From Neorhizobium galegae (lineage in GTDB: Bacteria; Pseudomonadota; Alphaproteobacteria; Rhizobiales; Rhizobiaceae), in contig NZ_JAGIPG010000002.1 in NCBI RefSeq assembly GCF_017877055.1, forward strand, positions 434,001 through 498,000: a stretch of 64,000 nt of DNA, read 5' to 3'. Positions 37,043-46,791 of the stretch are shown here, piece by piece. Position 1 is the stretch's first letter, and each line of letters opens with the position of its first letter. The notes beneath the pieces are model-generated. The model was not told where the DNA came from. It worked only from the letters and a program-made list of their open reading frames with translations, and ran no database searches. The translations under genes and the position numbers were made by a program.

Positions 37043-39880
37043 ATGGCCAGACACGACATCGATTTTTCTGAACTTCTCGACGTGGCCCGTCTTCGGGCCG
37101 ATTGCAGGGCGATCGTCAAGGACAAGGATCGCCCTCAGCTCGAATTGCGGGCGGCACTTCTGCCGCTGCTGCGCCGGGCAAGCGTCGAGGGCCGCGAAAA
37201 GGCGCGCCAGCTTCTCTCCAAGGACGGCAGCGGGCTGAATTGCGCCCGCCGCATCTCCTGGCTCCAGGACCAGTTGATCCGCGTTCTCTATGAGACGATT
37301 GCCGAGGGTCTCTATACCGAGGGCACGGATATCGCCGTGGCAGCCGTCGGCGGTTATGGCCGCGATACACTTGCCCCGGGTTCGGACATCGACCTCCTGT
37401 TCCTGCTGCCTCCCCGAAATACCGAGACCATGCGCAAGGCCGTCGAGTTCCTGCTCTATGTGCTGTGGGACATGGGCTTCAAGGTCGGCCATGCCACCCG
37501 CACCGTTGAAGAATGCATCCGTTTATCCAAGACGGACATGACGATCCGCACCGCCATTCTCGAAAGCCGCTACATTTGCGGCCGCGAGGCGCTGGTGGCC
37601 GACCTCGAGAGCCGTTTCGACAACGAAATCGTTGCAGATACCGGCCCGGAATTCATCGCCGCCAAGCTTGCCGAACGCGACAATCGCCACGAGAAGGCCG
37701 GCGATACGCGTTATTTGGTCGAGCCGAACGTCAAGGAAGGCAAGGGCGGCCTGCGCGACCTCCATACCCTCTTCTGGATCGCCAAATATTACTACCGTGT
37801 CCGCGAGACGACCGAACTCGTGAAGCTCGGGGTTCTCTCCCGCGAAGAGGCCCGCTCGTTCGAAAAGGCAGACGACTTCCTGTGGGCGGTGCGTTGCCAG
37901 ATGCATTTCCTGACCGGCAAGGCTGAGGAGCGCCTCTCCTTCGACATCCAGCGCGAGATCGCCGAAAGCCTCGGCTACCATTCGCGTCCCGGCCTCTCCG
38001 CCGTCGAACGCTTCATGAAGCACTATTTCCTCATCTCGAAGAATGTCGGCGACCTGACCCGCATTCTCTGCGCCGCCCTTGAGGAGCAGCAGGCGAAGGC
38101 GGCACCCGGCCTTACCAACCGCGTCATCTCGCGCTTCACCAAGCGTCTCCACAAGATCCCCGGCACCGTGGAATTCGTTGAGGATCGCGGCCGCATCACG
38201 CTTGCCGACCCGAACGTCTTCAAGCGAGATCCGGTCAATATCATCCGCTTTTTCCATGTGGCCGATATCAACGGGCTGGAGCTTCATCCCGATGCCCTGA
38301 AACGCATGACCCGGTCTCTTTCGCTGATCGACAACGATGTGCGCGAGAACGAGGAGGCGAACCGGCTGTTCCTCTCCATGCTGACCTCGCGGCGTGACCC
38401 GGCGCTGATGCTGCGCCGGATGAACGAGGCGGGTGTGCTCGGCCGCTTCATTCCGGAATTCGGCAAGGTCGTCGCGATGATGCAGTTCAACATGTATCAT
38501 CACTATACCGTCGACGAGCACCTGATCCGCTCGGTCGAGGCGCTGTCGGAAGTCGACAAGGGCAAGGCTGCCGATATCCACCCGCTCGCCAACAAGGTGA
38601 TGCCGAGTGTCGAAGAGCGCGAGGCGCTTTATGTCGCGGTGCTCCTGCACGACGTCGCCAAAGGCCGCCAGGAGGATCACTCGATCGCCGGCGCCCGCAT
38701 CGCGCGCAAGCTGTGCCCGCGTCTCGGCCTCAATGCCAAGCAGACCGAACTCGTCGTCTGGCTGATCGAAGTGCATCTCCTGATGTCGATGACGGCCCAG
38801 ACCCGCGACCTGCACGACCGCAAGACGATCACCGACTTCGCCGAAAAGGTACAGTCGATGGATCGGCTGAAGCTGCTCCTGATCCTGACGATCTGCGATA
38901 TCCGCGCCGTCGGCCCGGGTGTGTGGAACGGCTGGAAGGGCCAGCTCCTGCGCACGCTCTATTACGAGACCGAGCTGCTGCTCTCGGGCGGTTTCTCCGA
39001 GGTATCGCGCAAGGAGCGCGCCAAGGTCGCCGAGGAGGAACTCGTCAAGGCATTGGCCGACTGGAGCGCCAAGGACCGCCGCACCTATTCCAAACTGCAC
39101 TACCAGCCCTACCTCCTGTCGGTCTCGCTGGACGACCAGGTCCGCCATACGAAGTTCATCCGCGATACGGACAAGGCAGGCCAGGCGCTCGCCACCATGG
39201 TGAGGACTGACAGTTTCCACGCCATCACCGAGATCACTGTCCTGGCGCCGGACCATCCGCGCCTCTTGTCGATCATCGCCGGCGCCTGCGCTGCGGCTGG
39301 CGCCAACATTGCCGATGCACAGATCTTCACGACCTCCGACGGCCGGGCGCTCGACACCATTCTGATCAACCGGGAATTCCCGGTGGACGAGGACGAATTG
39401 CGCCGCGCCGGCACGATCAGCCGGATGATCGAGGACGTGTTGTCGGGCAAGAAGCGCCTGCCGGAAGTCATCGCGACGCGCGCCAAGTCGCGCAAGCGCA
39501 ACAAGACCTTCACCATTCCACCATCGGTCATCCTCTCGAACGGCCTGTCGAACAAGTTCACGGTCATCGAGGTGGAATGCCTCGACCGCACCGGCCTGCT
39601 TGCGGATATCACCGCCGTGCTCGCCGATCTCTCGCTTGACATCCATTCGGCACGCATCACCACCTTCGGCGAAAAGGTCATCGATACGTTCTACGTTACC
39701 GATCTCGTCGGCCAGAAGGTCGTGAACGAGAACCGCCAGGGCAATATCGCGGCGCGGCTGAAGGCGGTCATGTCCGAGCAGGAGGATGAACTGAGAAGTG
39801 GCATGCCGATGGGCATGATCGCGCCGGCCCCCAATCCGGACCAGACGCCGCAGCCGCGCAAGTCCAAGGCAAGCGTGTGA
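37043..39880 (+). CDS. glnD: Bifunctional PII uridylyltransferase / uridylyl-removing enzyme GlnD
   Basis: A 945-residue protein. The ATG at 37043 follows AGGATA. The nucleotidyltransferase site is [19 protein letters not shown] (about 100-118). The HD hydrolase site is [14 protein letters not shown] (about 534-547). Two ACT domains sense glutamine: [16 protein letters not shown] at about 727 and [17 protein letters not shown] at about 839. It uridylylates PII proteins when glutamine is low and so controls glutamine synthetase and the NtrBC system. murJ follows 10 bases after it. Confidence 0.97.
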   Translation: MARHDIDFSELLDVARLRADCRAIVKDKDRPQLELRAALLPLLRRASVEGREKARQLLSKDGSGLNCARRISWLQDQLIRVLYETIAEGLYTEGTDIAVAAVGGYGRDTLAPGSDIDLLFLLPPRNTETMRKAVEFLLYVLWDMGFKVGHATRTVEECIRLSKTDMTIRTAILESRYICGREALVADLESRFDNEIVADTGPEFIAAKLAERDNRHEKAGDTRYLVEPNVKEGKGGLRDLHTLFWIAKYYYRVRETTELVKLGVLSREEARSFEKADDFLWAVRCQMHFLTGKAEERLSFDIQREIAESLGYHSRPGLSAVERFMKHYFLISKNVGDLTRILCAALEEQQAKAAPGLTNRVISRFTKRLHKIPGTVEFVEDRGRITLADPNVFKRDPVNIIRFFHVADINGLELHPDALKRMTRSLSLIDNDVRENEEANRLFLSMLTSRRDPALMLRRMNEAGVLGRFIPEFGKVVAMMQFNMYHHYTVDEHLIRSVEALSEVDKGKAADIHPLANKVMPSVEEREALYVAVLLHDVAKGRQEDHSIAGARIARKLCPRLGLNAKQTELVVWLIEVHLLMSMTAQTRDLHDRKTITDFAEKVQSMDRLKLLLILTICDIRAVGPGVWNGWKGQLLRTLYYETELLLSGGFSEVSRKERAKVAEEELVKALADWSAKDRRTYSKLHYQPYLLSVSLDDQVRHTKFIRDTDKAGQALATMVRTDSFHAITEITVLAPDHPRLLSIIAGACAAAGANIADAQIFTTSDGRALDTILINREFPVDEDELRRAGTISRMIEDVLSGKKRLPEVIATRAKSRKRNKTFTIPPSVILSNGLSNKFTVIEVECLDRTGLLADITAVLADLSLDIHSARITTFGEKVIDTFYVTDLVGQKVVNENRQGNIAARLKAVMSEQEDELRSGMPMGMIAPAPNPDQTPQPRKSKASV

Positions 39881-39890
39881 GCCCCCTGCG

Positions 39891-41459
39891 ATGAGCCTAG
39901 TCCGGAAATTCGCGACAGTCGGTGGCGCGACCCTCGGCAGCCGGATTTTCGGTTTTGCGCGCGAGACCTTCATGGCGGCGGCGCTTGGTACCGGCCCGAT
40001 GGCCGACGTCTTTTATGCGGCCTTCCGCTTCCCGAACCTCTTCCGCCGGCTGTTCGCCGAGGGCGCCTTCAACGCGGCCTTCGTGCCGCTGTTTTCGAAG
40101 GAGATCGAGGCGAACGGCGTCGAGGGCGCCAAGCGGTTTTCGGAAGAGGTTTTCGGCGTTCTCTTCTCGGCCCTGATGATCATCACCATCGTCATGGAAC
40201 TGATGATGCCGTGGCTGGTGGAGTGGATCATCGCGCCGGGCTTCGCCGACGATCCCGAAAAGACCTCCATCACCATCCGTCTTGCGGCGGTGATGTTCCC
40301 CTATCTGATGTGCATGTCGCTGACGGCGATGATGAGCGGCATGCTCAATTCGCTTCATCACTTCTTTGCGGCCGCCATTGCCCCGGTCTTCCTGAACGTG
40401 GTGATGATCGGCGCGCTGTTCTACGGCCTCTGGACCCATGCGGATCCGCTGACGATTGCCTGGTATCTCTCCTGGAGCGTGCTGGCGGCCGGTATCCTGC
40501 AGCTTGCCGTGGTTTATGCCGGGGTTCGCCATGCCGGCATCAGTATCGGCTTCCGGCGCCCCAAAATGACTCCAAACGTCAAGCGCCTGCTGGTGCTGGC
40601 CGTGCCGGCGGCCGTTACCGGCGGCATCACCCAGATCAACCAGATCATCGGCCAGGCGATCGCCTCGGGCAAGGAAGGCGCGATCGCCGCCCTTCAGTAT
40701 GCCGACCGCATCTACCAGCTTCCGCTCGGCGTCGTCGGCGTCGCCGTCGGCGTCGTGCTCCTGCCGGAACTTGCCCGTGCGTTGAAGGGCGGGCATCTCA
40801 AGGAAGCCGCCAATACCCAGAACCGTTCGATCGAATTCGTACTGTTCCTGACGCTTCCGGCCGCTGCCGGGCTTTGGATCCTGTCGGACGCGATCATCCG
40901 CGTGCTCTACGAGCGTGGTGCCTTCTCCGTCGAGAACACCTCGGTCGTCGCCTCGATCCTTGCCATCTACGGCATCGGCCTGCCGGGCTTCGTGCTGATC
41001 AAGGCGTTGCAGCCCGGTTTTTATGCCCGCGAGGACACCAGGACGCCGATGCGGTTCACCATGCTATCGGTCGTCATCAATTCAGGCCTGGCGATCTCGC
41101 TTTTCCCCCTGATCGCCGAGCGCGGCATCGCGACGGCCGAGGCTGCGGCGGGCTGGACCAATACCATCCTGCTGTTCACGACGCTCGTCTGGCGCGGCCA
41201 TCTCACCTGGGAATGGGCACTCGCAAGGCGGACGGCCCTGCTGCTCGTCTCGACCGCGATCATGTCCGCAACGCTGATCTATGCGCTCCGTTATGCCAGC
41301 CCATGGCTGATCCCGGATGCTCTGCTGATCCATCAGATCGCAGCGCTCGCCTGCCTGCTCGTCCTGGCGATGGTTGTCTATTTCGTCTGCGCGTTCCTGA
41401 TCGGCGGTGCCGACATCGGCATGATACGCCGGAACATCAAGCGGAAGCCGAAGGCCTAA
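39891..41459 (+). CDS. murJ: Lipid II flippase MurJ
   Basis: A 522-residue protein with about 14 hydrophobic segments of the MVF family. It has SRIFGFARETFMAAALGTG, DVFYAAFRFPNLFRRLFAEGAFNAAFVP and YADRIYQLPLGVVGVAVGVVLLPEL, all typical of MurJ. It moves lipid II across the inner membrane for peptidoglycan synthesis. It is probably co-transcribed with glnD, which is the usual rhizobial order. Its stop overlaps the stop of the convergent M15 peptidase gene by 4 bases. Confidence 0.95.
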   Translation: MSLVRKFATVGGATLGSRIFGFARETFMAAALGTGPMADVFYAAFRFPNLFRRLFAEGAFNAAFVPLFSKEIEANGVEGAKRFSEEVFGVLFSALMIITIVMELMMPWLVEWIIAPGFADDPEKTSITIRLAAVMFPYLMCMSLTAMMSGMLNSLHHFFAAAIAPVFLNVVMIGALFYGLWTHADPLTIAWYLSWSVLAAGILQLAVVYAGVRHAGISIGFRRPKMTPNVKRLLVLAVPAAVTGGITQINQIIGQAIASGKEGAIAALQYADRIYQLPLGVVGVAVGVVLLPELARALKGGHLKEAANTQNRSIEFVLFLTLPAAAGLWILSDAIIRVLYERGAFSVENTSVVASILAIYGIGLPGFVLIKALQPGFYAREDTRTPMRFTMLSVVINSGLAISLFPLIAERGIATAEAAAGWTNTILLFTTLVWRGHLTWEWALARRTALLLVSTAIMSATLIYALRYASPWLIPDALLIHQIAALACLLVLAMVVYFVCAFLIGGADIGMIRRNIKRKPKA

Positions 41460-41896
41460 CCCCGCTTGCGCCGCCCGCAATAGGCCCACCGGCGTTGCGG
41501 TCCGACATCCACATGCACGATGCCGTTGCAATAGCGGCCGATGCCGCCGATGCCTGGTGCGCTGGCTGCGGCCGCGAGGATGGCTCGTTCCGATACACCG
41601 GGCACCCGGATATCCGCCGCATAACAGTGGCTGTGCTGCGACCGGCCCGAATGCGGCCGGTGGCCGGACGTGACCATCGGCTTGCGGCCGGTCTTCTGCG
41701 CGATATGCGCAAGGATCGCTCCCAGCTTTTCCGGAAAGCAGCTCGTTCGAACGCTGATCCGCTGCACGGTGAAGAAGGCTGAATAATCGTGCTTGAAGGA
41801 AGTGCTTCTTCGCTTTTGGCTTTCGCCAGCTTCGGCAGTAACGTTGAGGCCTAGCGCCAATAGGCAGGTAAGCGCGACGCGAAATAAGATGCGCAT
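41456..41896 (-). CDS. Small secreted M15-family peptidase (D-Ala-D-Ala carboxypeptidase-like)
   Basis: A 146-residue protein with a signal peptide (hydrophobic 4-18, cleavage near AEA-G at 23). The zinc site is SQHSHCYAADIRVPG, where His88 and Asp95 have the HX6D spacing, and His128 in VHVDVG is the third ligand. The start ATG at 41896 follows GGGGGA. It resembles Peptidase_M15_3 proteins that act on cell-wall peptides. Four cysteines could form disulfides. It overlaps murJ tail to tail. Confidence 0.75.
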   Translation of the reverse strand: MRILFRVALTCLLALGLNVTAEAGESQKRRSTSFKHDYSAFFTVQRISVRTSCFPEKLGAILAHIAQKTGRKPMVTSGHRPHSGRSQHSHCYAADIRVPGVSERAILAAAASAPGIGGIGRYCNGIVHVDVGPQRRWAYCGRRKRG

Positions 41897-42267
41897 GATA
41901 TCCCCCGAGATGAGACCGTGTCGTTCATGACCGGTTAACCGTGGTGCGCTTGGGTATTTCCTTTCCAAAAGGGGCACGAATAAGGAGACTTTTGCTCGGA
42001 AATGGGATTGTGGCTGCCTAAAAGACTAACATTCATTAATCTATTCGGAGGTGCCAGGAGAAAAATTTTGCCTTTAGGCGTATTGACTTAGGAGTTGTAC
42101 CCCTAATGAGGTAGGCGTTTCGTGGCCCTACCTCGAATGATATGTGGACCGCTCTTTTGTCGCTGTAGTGTTTCGCGAGGCCTCCTGAATGGAGCTCCTC
42201 GCTCCGTCAAAACCGCCCCGGCCGACAATATGCGGGCGGCTTAATCACTCGAATTCGGAGCTTTCGC
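41897..42267. other. Non-coding region between the M15 peptidase and the VOC gene
   Basis: About 370 bases without a gene. It contains an 8-base inverted repeat GAGGTAGG / CCTACCTC (42108-42115 and 42127-42134) and, near 42213-42240, a weak CCGCCC / GGGCGG hairpin. TTGACT at 42083 could be a -35 box but has no good -10. Confidence 0.4.
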
Positions 42268-42666
42268 ATGCCCGTCCAATCGTTGTTTCTCGTGGCCCTG
42301 ATCGTCGATGACTACGACCGGGCCAAGGATTTTTATTGCGGCGTGCTCCGCTTCGATTGCCTGGAGGACAGCGTGCAGCCGCAGGGCAAGCGTTGGGTCG
42401 TGGTGAAACCGAAGGGCGGCGAGGGCGCGGCCCTGTTGCTGGCTGAGGCCGCCACCGACACGCAGAAGGCTGCGATAGGCAACCAGACCGGCGGCCGGGT
42501 TGGCTTCTTCCTGAAGACTGATAATTTCGCCCGCGACCATGCCGCCATGACTGCCAAGGGCGTCCGTTTCCTCAAGGAGCCGCGGCATGAGATTTACGGG
42601 TCGGTGGCGGTATTTGCCGATCCCTACGGCAACACCTGGGATTTGATTGAACACGCGGCACGCTGA
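42268..42666 (+). CDS. VOC family protein
   Basis: A 132-residue single VOC module: SLFLVALIVDDYDRAKDFYCGVLRFDCLED at the front, RVGFFLKTDNFARDHAAM in the middle and AVFADPYGNTWDLIEH at the end. Glutamate in DLIEH is a likely metal ligand. Members include glyoxalases, dioxygenases and resistance proteins; the substrate is unknown. It stands alone before trpS. Confidence 0.75.
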   Translation: MPVQSLFLVALIVDDYDRAKDFYCGVLRFDCLEDSVQPQGKRWVVVKPKGGEGAALLLAEAATDTQKAAIGNQTGGRVGFFLKTDNFARDHAAMTAKGVRFLKEPRHEIYGSVAVFADPYGNTWDLIEHAAR

Positions 42667-42763
42667 TGCTCTTGATCCCCTGCGCTTCGCCGTGCATAAG
42701 CCCGCGCGTTAGCAACATGACCCTTCGGGTCTGGGGCCCTCCACCAGCCTAATTGAGGACGAT

Positions 42764-43828
42764 ATGAACACCTTCAAGCCGCTTGTCTTTTCCGGCGTCC
42801 AGCCGACCGGCAATCTCCATCTCGGCAATTACCTCGGCGCAATCCGCAAGTTCGTGGCGCTGCAGGAAAACAACGACTGCATCTACTGCGTCGTTGATCT
42901 GCACGCGATCACCGCCCAGCTCGTCCATGACGACCTGCGGGGACAGATCCGCTCGATCGCGGCCGCCTTCATCGCTTCGGGCATCGATCCGAAGAAGCAT
43001 ATCGTCTTCAACCAGTCGGCCGTGCCGCAGCATGCGGAACTCGCCTGGATCTTCAATTGCGTCGCCCGCATCGGCTGGATGAACCGCATGACCCAGTTCA
43101 AGGACAAGGCCGGCAAGGACCGCGAGAACGCCTCGCTCGGCCTGCTCGCCTATCCGAGCCTGATGGCTGCCGACATTCTCGTCTACCGCGCTACCCACGT
43201 GCCGGTCGGCGACGACCAGAAGCAGCATCTGGAGCTTGCTCGCGATATCGCCCAGAAGTTCAACATCGACTTCCAGGAGAAGATCCGCGCCGTCGGCACC
43301 GGCGTCGACATGGTCGTCGGCGAGGAGCCGATCCATGGTTTCTTTCCGCTGGTCGAGCCGCTGATCGAGGGACCGGCGCCGCGCGTCATGTCACTGCGCG
43401 ACGGCACCAAGAAGATGTCGAAATCCGACCCGTCGGACCTGTCGCGCATCAACCTGATGGACGAGCCGGAAGAGATCGCCAAGAAGATTCGTAAGGCCAA
43501 GACCGATCCGGAGGGCCTGCCGAGCGAACTCGAAGGCCTGAAGGGTCGCCCGGAAGCCGACAATCTGGTCGGCATCTATGCAGCCCTTGCCGACAAGACG
43601 AAGGCGGATGTTCTCGCCGAGTATGGCGGCCAGCAGTTCTCGGTCTTCAAGCCCGCGCTGGCCGACCTTGCCGTTCAGGTGCTCGCGCCGATCACGTCGG
43701 AAATGCGCCGCCTGATGGACGACACGACCCATATCGACGCTATCCTCAAGGATGGCGGCGAGCGCGCCCGCGCCCGCGCCGAGAAGGTCATGGGGGATGT
43801 CTTCGATATCGTCGGCTTCCTGCGCTGA
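42764..43828 (+). CDS. trpS: Tryptophanyl-tRNA synthetase
   Basis: A 354-residue class I synthetase of normal length. The HIGH-type motif is [10 protein letters not shown] (16-25) and the KMSKS loop is KKMSKSDPS (about 214-222). It also shows [15 protein letters not shown], the tryptophan-adenylate contact. It charges tRNA-Trp. TTGAGGAC precedes the ATG. A good terminator follows it. Confidence 0.97.
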   Translation: MNTFKPLVFSGVQPTGNLHLGNYLGAIRKFVALQENNDCIYCVVDLHAITAQLVHDDLRGQIRSIAAAFIASGIDPKKHIVFNQSAVPQHAELAWIFNCVARIGWMNRMTQFKDKAGKDRENASLGLLAYPSLMAADILVYRATHVPVGDDQKQHLELARDIAQKFNIDFQEKIRAVGTGVDMVVGEEPIHGFFPLVEPLIEGPAPRVMSLRDGTKKMSKSDPSDLSRINLMDEPEEIAKKIRKAKTDPEGLPSELEGLKGRPEADNLVGIYAALADKTKADVLAEYGGQQFSVFKPALADLAVQVLAPITSEMRRLMDDTTHIDAILKDGGERARARAEKVMGDVFDIVGFLR

Positions 43829-43865
43829 CACTGTCGTCGCAACTCAAGTCACGCAAAGATTGCAT

Positions 43866-43902
43866 ACCCGTCACGACATTCGTGGCGGGTTTTCATTTTT
43901 TT
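43866..43902 (+). terminator. Terminator of trpS
   Basis: An 11-base stem with one G-T pair (ACCCGTCACGA / TCGTGGCGGGT), a 3-base loop and a T-rich tail. Confidence 0.8.
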
Positions 43903-43963
43903 CGGTTGGTATAAGTTCCGCATCACGACTGCTTCAGTCGTCTACATGCGAAGGAGGGGCGGC

Positions 43964-44443
43964 ATGGTATCGAAACGGCTATCGCGGCTTGAAGGGCACC
44001 GGCGCAAGTTCATGGCGGTCATCGACGGCACGCCGGAGTGTGAAAAGGCGGTCCATTACGCCGGGCGCCGCGCCAAGAACTCCAACGGCGGTCTCGTCCT
44101 GCTTTTTGTTATCCCCGAGGGCGATTTCCAGCAATGGCTGGGCGTCGAGCAGATCATGCGTGCCGAGGCCCGCGAAGAGGCGGATGCGGTGATGGCCAAG
44201 GCCGCCCAGAAGGTGCGCGAGACGATCGGCATCGATCCGGAAATCGTCATCCGCGAAGGCAACGCCAGCGAACAGATCATCCAGCTGGTCGACGAGGACC
44301 GCGACATCGCGGTCCTCGTCCTGGCGGCCGGCTCCACCAAGGAAGGGCCGGGACCCCTGGTGTCCGCCGTTGCCGCCTTCCCGATTCCCGTTACCGTGCT
44401 GCCCGACACGCTGACGGCCGAGGAAATTGACGCGCTGGCCTGA
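43964..44443 (+). CDS. Universal stress protein (UspA family)
   Basis: A 159-residue protein. The ATG at 43964 has AGGAGG 6 bases upstream, better than an ATG 18 bases earlier. The fold is shown by RKFMAVIDGTPECEKAVHYAGRRA and LVLAAGSTKEGPGPLVSAVAAFPIPVTVLP; the last part has the glycine-rich loop of the ATP-binding class only in modified form. The cellular role is unknown. It lies between trpS and nfu. Confidence 0.85.
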   Translation: MVSKRLSRLEGHRRKFMAVIDGTPECEKAVHYAGRRAKNSNGGLVLLFVIPEGDFQQWLGVEQIMRAEAREEADAVMAKAAQKVRETIGIDPEIVIREGNASEQIIQLVDEDRDIAVLVLAAGSTKEGPGPLVSAVAAFPIPVTVLPDTLTAEEIDALA

Positions 44444-44558
44444 TTGCGGACTTGATCTTGCGCAGGCAAAGGAGCACTTGAACGAAAAGCTGATACGGCT
44501 TATCTTCTTTTGAAGAGTTCTAAATTTGCGAGGGGCGCCGTGCCCCAGGAGAGACGAG

Positions 44559-45125
44559 ATGTTCATTCAGACGGAAGCCACCCCCAATCCGGCGACCCTG
44601 AAGTTCCTGCCTGGCAAAGTCGTCATGGATAAAGGCACCGCTGATTTCCGCAATGCCGGCGAGGCGGAAGCATCTCCGCTGGCCGAGCGTCTGTTTGGCA
44701 TCTCCGGCGTCACCGGCGTCTATTTCGGCTACGACTTCATCACCGTGACCAAGGAAAGCGCCGAATGGCAGCACCTGAAGCCGGCGATCCTCGGCTCGAT
44801 CATGGAGCATTTCATGTCCGGTGCGCCGGTCATGGGCGGTACGTCCACGCTGGCTGAAGCATCCGACGTCGAAGGCGAGTTCTTCGACGAGGACGACGAA
44901 ACGATCGTCGCGACGATCAAGGAACTGCTGGAAACCCGCGTCCGCCCGGCCGTCGCCCAGGACGGCGGCGACATCACCTTCAAGGGCTTCCGCGACGGCA
45001 CGGTCTACCTTAACATGAAGGGCGCATGCTCCGGCTGCCCGTCCTCCACGGCGACGCTGAAGCACGGCGTGCAGAACCTGCTCAAGCATTTCGTTCCGGA
45101 AGTGCAGGCCGTCGAAGCTCTCTAA
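44559..45125 (+). CDS. NifU-family iron-sulfur scaffold/carrier (Nfu)
   Basis: A 188-residue protein with the N-terminal Nfu domain (MFIQTEATPNPATLKFLPG, residues 1-90) and the C-terminal NifU domain (RPAVAQDGGDITFKGF, then CSGC with Cys157 and Cys160). The two cysteines hold a transient 4Fe-4S cluster between two subunits. This is the housekeeping Nfu of alphaproteobacteria, not the nif-specific NifU. AGGAGAG precedes the ATG. tsaB follows 18 bases later. Confidence 0.93.
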   Translation: MFIQTEATPNPATLKFLPGKVVMDKGTADFRNAGEAEASPLAERLFGISGVTGVYFGYDFITVTKESAEWQHLKPAILGSIMEHFMSGAPVMGGTSTLAEASDVEGEFFDEDDETIVATIKELLETRVRPAVAQDGGDITFKGFRDGTVYLNMKGACSGCPSSTATLKHGVQNLLKHFVPEVQAVEAL

Positions 45126-45143
45126 GCCCGCCGGCACCGTTGA

Positions 45144-45809
45144 ATGATTGTTCTCGCCATCGATACCGCCGGGGTGGATTGCTCCGCAGCGCTCTATGAC
45201 AGCGCCGCGGGCAAAGTGCTGTCTGAAGTCACCGAGACGATCGGCAAGGGCCATGCCGAAAGGCTGATGTCGGTCATCGACGAAGCGCTCGCCGCCGCCA
45301 ACCTTCCTCTCAAGTCAGTCGAGCGTGTGGCGGTCGTGATCGGCCCCGGCTCGTTCACAGGCATTCGCGTCGGCGTTGCGGCTGCCCGTGGTTTGGCGCT
45401 GGCCCTTGATGTCGAATCGGTCGGCGTGACCACGCTTGAGGCTCTTGCGATCAAATTCCTTGGCGAACATCCAGGCCATCCGGTCGTGGTCGCCATGGAT
45501 GCCAAGCGCAACGAAGTCTACACACAGGCGTTTTCCGCTGCTGGCGAGGCGTTGAGCCAACCTGCAGCACTTTCGCCGGAGGACGCTTCGGAACTGGCCA
45601 AGTCCCTCCCGGCGGTGATGACCGGCTCCTGGGTCGAGCACTCCCTTGGTAAGGGAGCGGTCGAGTATGACGGGCGGGACCGCTTCGATATCGCTGTTGT
45701 CGCACGCATCGCCGCCGAAAAACCTGGGGATGCGCAACGTCCCAAACCATTGTATCTTCGTGGACCAGATGCGAAACCGCAGACCGGTTTTGCCCTTGCC
45801 CGTTCGTGA
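45144..45809 (+). CDS. tsaB: tRNA threonylcarbamoyladenosine biosynthesis protein TsaB
   Basis: A 221-residue ASKHA-fold protein with MIVLAIDTAGVDCSAALYD, HAERLMSVIDEALAAA and VVIGPGSFTGIRVGVAAARGLALAL, the TsaB signature. It binds TsaD and TsaE for the t6A37 modification of ANN-decoding tRNAs. Its TGA overlaps the GTG of rimI (GTGA), so the two are coupled. Confidence 0.93.
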   Translation: MIVLAIDTAGVDCSAALYDSAAGKVLSEVTETIGKGHAERLMSVIDEALAAANLPLKSVERVAVVIGPGSFTGIRVGVAAARGLALALDVESVGVTTLEALAIKFLGEHPGHPVVVAMDAKRNEVYTQAFSAAGEALSQPAALSPEDASELAKSLPAVMTGSWVEHSLGKGAVEYDGRDRFDIAVVARIAAEKPGDAQRPKPLYLRGPDAKPQTGFALARS

Positions 45810-46321
45810 ATGTACTGACTGCGCCGATGCTCGACGATTACCTGACCTGGAAGCCGTATTTCGAAGTCGTACCGATGGAGGCCGGTGATTGCCGGGATAT
45901 CTCCGAACTGCATGGCCAGCGATTTCCGCGTCAGTGGAGTGACGGCGAGTTCCAGAACCTGCTCCTGCAGCAGAATGTCTTCGGTTTCATCGCCCGCCAG
46001 ACCAATGCGTTTTTCTCAAAGCCGCTCGGCGGTTTTGTTCTGTCGCGTGAGGCGGCCGGCGAGGCAGAGATCCTGACGGTCGCCGTCAATGAGAAATTCG
46101 GCCGGGTCGGGCTTGGCTGGCGCTTGATGCAGGCGGCTTTGCGCGAGGCCGCGTCGCGAGGCGGAGAGAGCATGTTCCTGGAAGTGGAGGCAGCCAATCG
46201 CCCCGCTGTCGAGCTTTACCGCAAGCTAGGATTCCAGAAAGTGGGCGAACGGCCAGCCTATTATGCAGGGCCGGACGGGACGCGGTCCACGGCGCTTGTC
46301 ATGAGCCGCGTTCTTCGCTAG
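45806..46321 (+). CDS. rimI: Ribosomal-protein-alanine N-acetyltransferase RimI
   Basis: A 171-residue GNAT protein with a GTG start inside the tsaB stop. The acetyl-CoA loop is GRVGLGWRLMQAAL, and LEVEAANRPAVELYRKLGFQKVGERPAYY is the RimI-type C-terminal part. It acetylates the N-terminus of bS18; next to tsaB this is the usual order. The N-terminus is about 20 residues longer than in E. coli. Confidence 0.88.
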   Translation: MNVLTAPMLDDYLTWKPYFEVVPMEAGDCRDISELHGQRFPRQWSDGEFQNLLLQQNVFGFIARQTNAFFSKPLGGFVLSREAAGEAEILTVAVNEKFGRVGLGWRLMQAALREAASRGGESMFLEVEAANRPAVELYRKLGFQKVGERPAYYAGPDGTRSTALVMSRVLR

Positions 46322-46362
46322 TCCGTTAACTTCTACGGGAATGTTTCGAAGGCCAAAACGAC

Positions 46363-46791
46363 ATGACAGACCTTTCCAAGACCCTGGAGGAGCTGTGTGC
46401 CGAGAAAGGCATGCGAATGACGGATCAACGCCGCGTGATCGCGCGTATCCTGCAGGAGTCCGTTGACCATCCGGATGTCGAGGAACTTTATCGCCGGTCC
46501 TCGAAGGTCGATTCGCGCATCTCGATTTCGACGGTCTATCGAACGGTAAAATTGTTCGAGGACGAGGGAATCATCGAGCGTCACGATTTCCGCGACGGCC
46601 GCTCGCGTTACGAGACCGTGCCTGATGAACACCACGACCATATGATCGATCTCAATACCGGCAATGTCATCGAGTTCCGCTCGGCGGAAATCGAGGCGCT
46701 GCAGGAACGCATCGCCCGAGAGCACGGTTTCCGCCTCGTCGGCCACCGGCTGGAGCTTTACGGCATCCCGCTGGACAAGGACGATAAGTGA
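46363..46791 (+). CDS. mur: Fur-family metal regulator, probably the manganese regulator Mur
   Basis: A 142-residue Fur protein. The winged helix includes MRMTDQRRVIARIL and ISISTVYRTVKLFEDEGI; the metal site has HHDH (90-93). The only cysteine is Cys12, so the C-terminal CxxC structural zinc sites are absent. In Rhizobiaceae the single Fur-like protein in this position acts as Mur, which represses manganese uptake genes, while RirA controls iron. The function is inferred from this. plsC starts within its stop codon (GTGA). Confidence 0.85.
   Translation: MTDLSKTLEELCAEKGMRMTDQRRVIARILQESVDHPDVEELYRRSSKVDSRISISTVYRTVKLFEDEGIIERHDFRDGRSRYETVPDEHHDHMIDLNTGNVIEFRSAEIEALQERIAREHGFRLVGHRLELYGIPLDKDDK

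Noticed and set aside
37523-39973. 816-codon open frame antisense to glnD
   Set aside because: GlnD motifs are complete on the plus strand; the antisense frame has no recognisable domain.
41456-41459. Frameshift or fusion between murJ and the M15 peptidase gene
   Set aside because: The genes are convergent and only share stop-codon bases; both are complete.
42041-42267. Small RNA gene or promoter in the gap before the VOC gene
   Set aside because: There is a short hairpin and a TTGACT box, but no matching -10 element or terminator to support a transcript.
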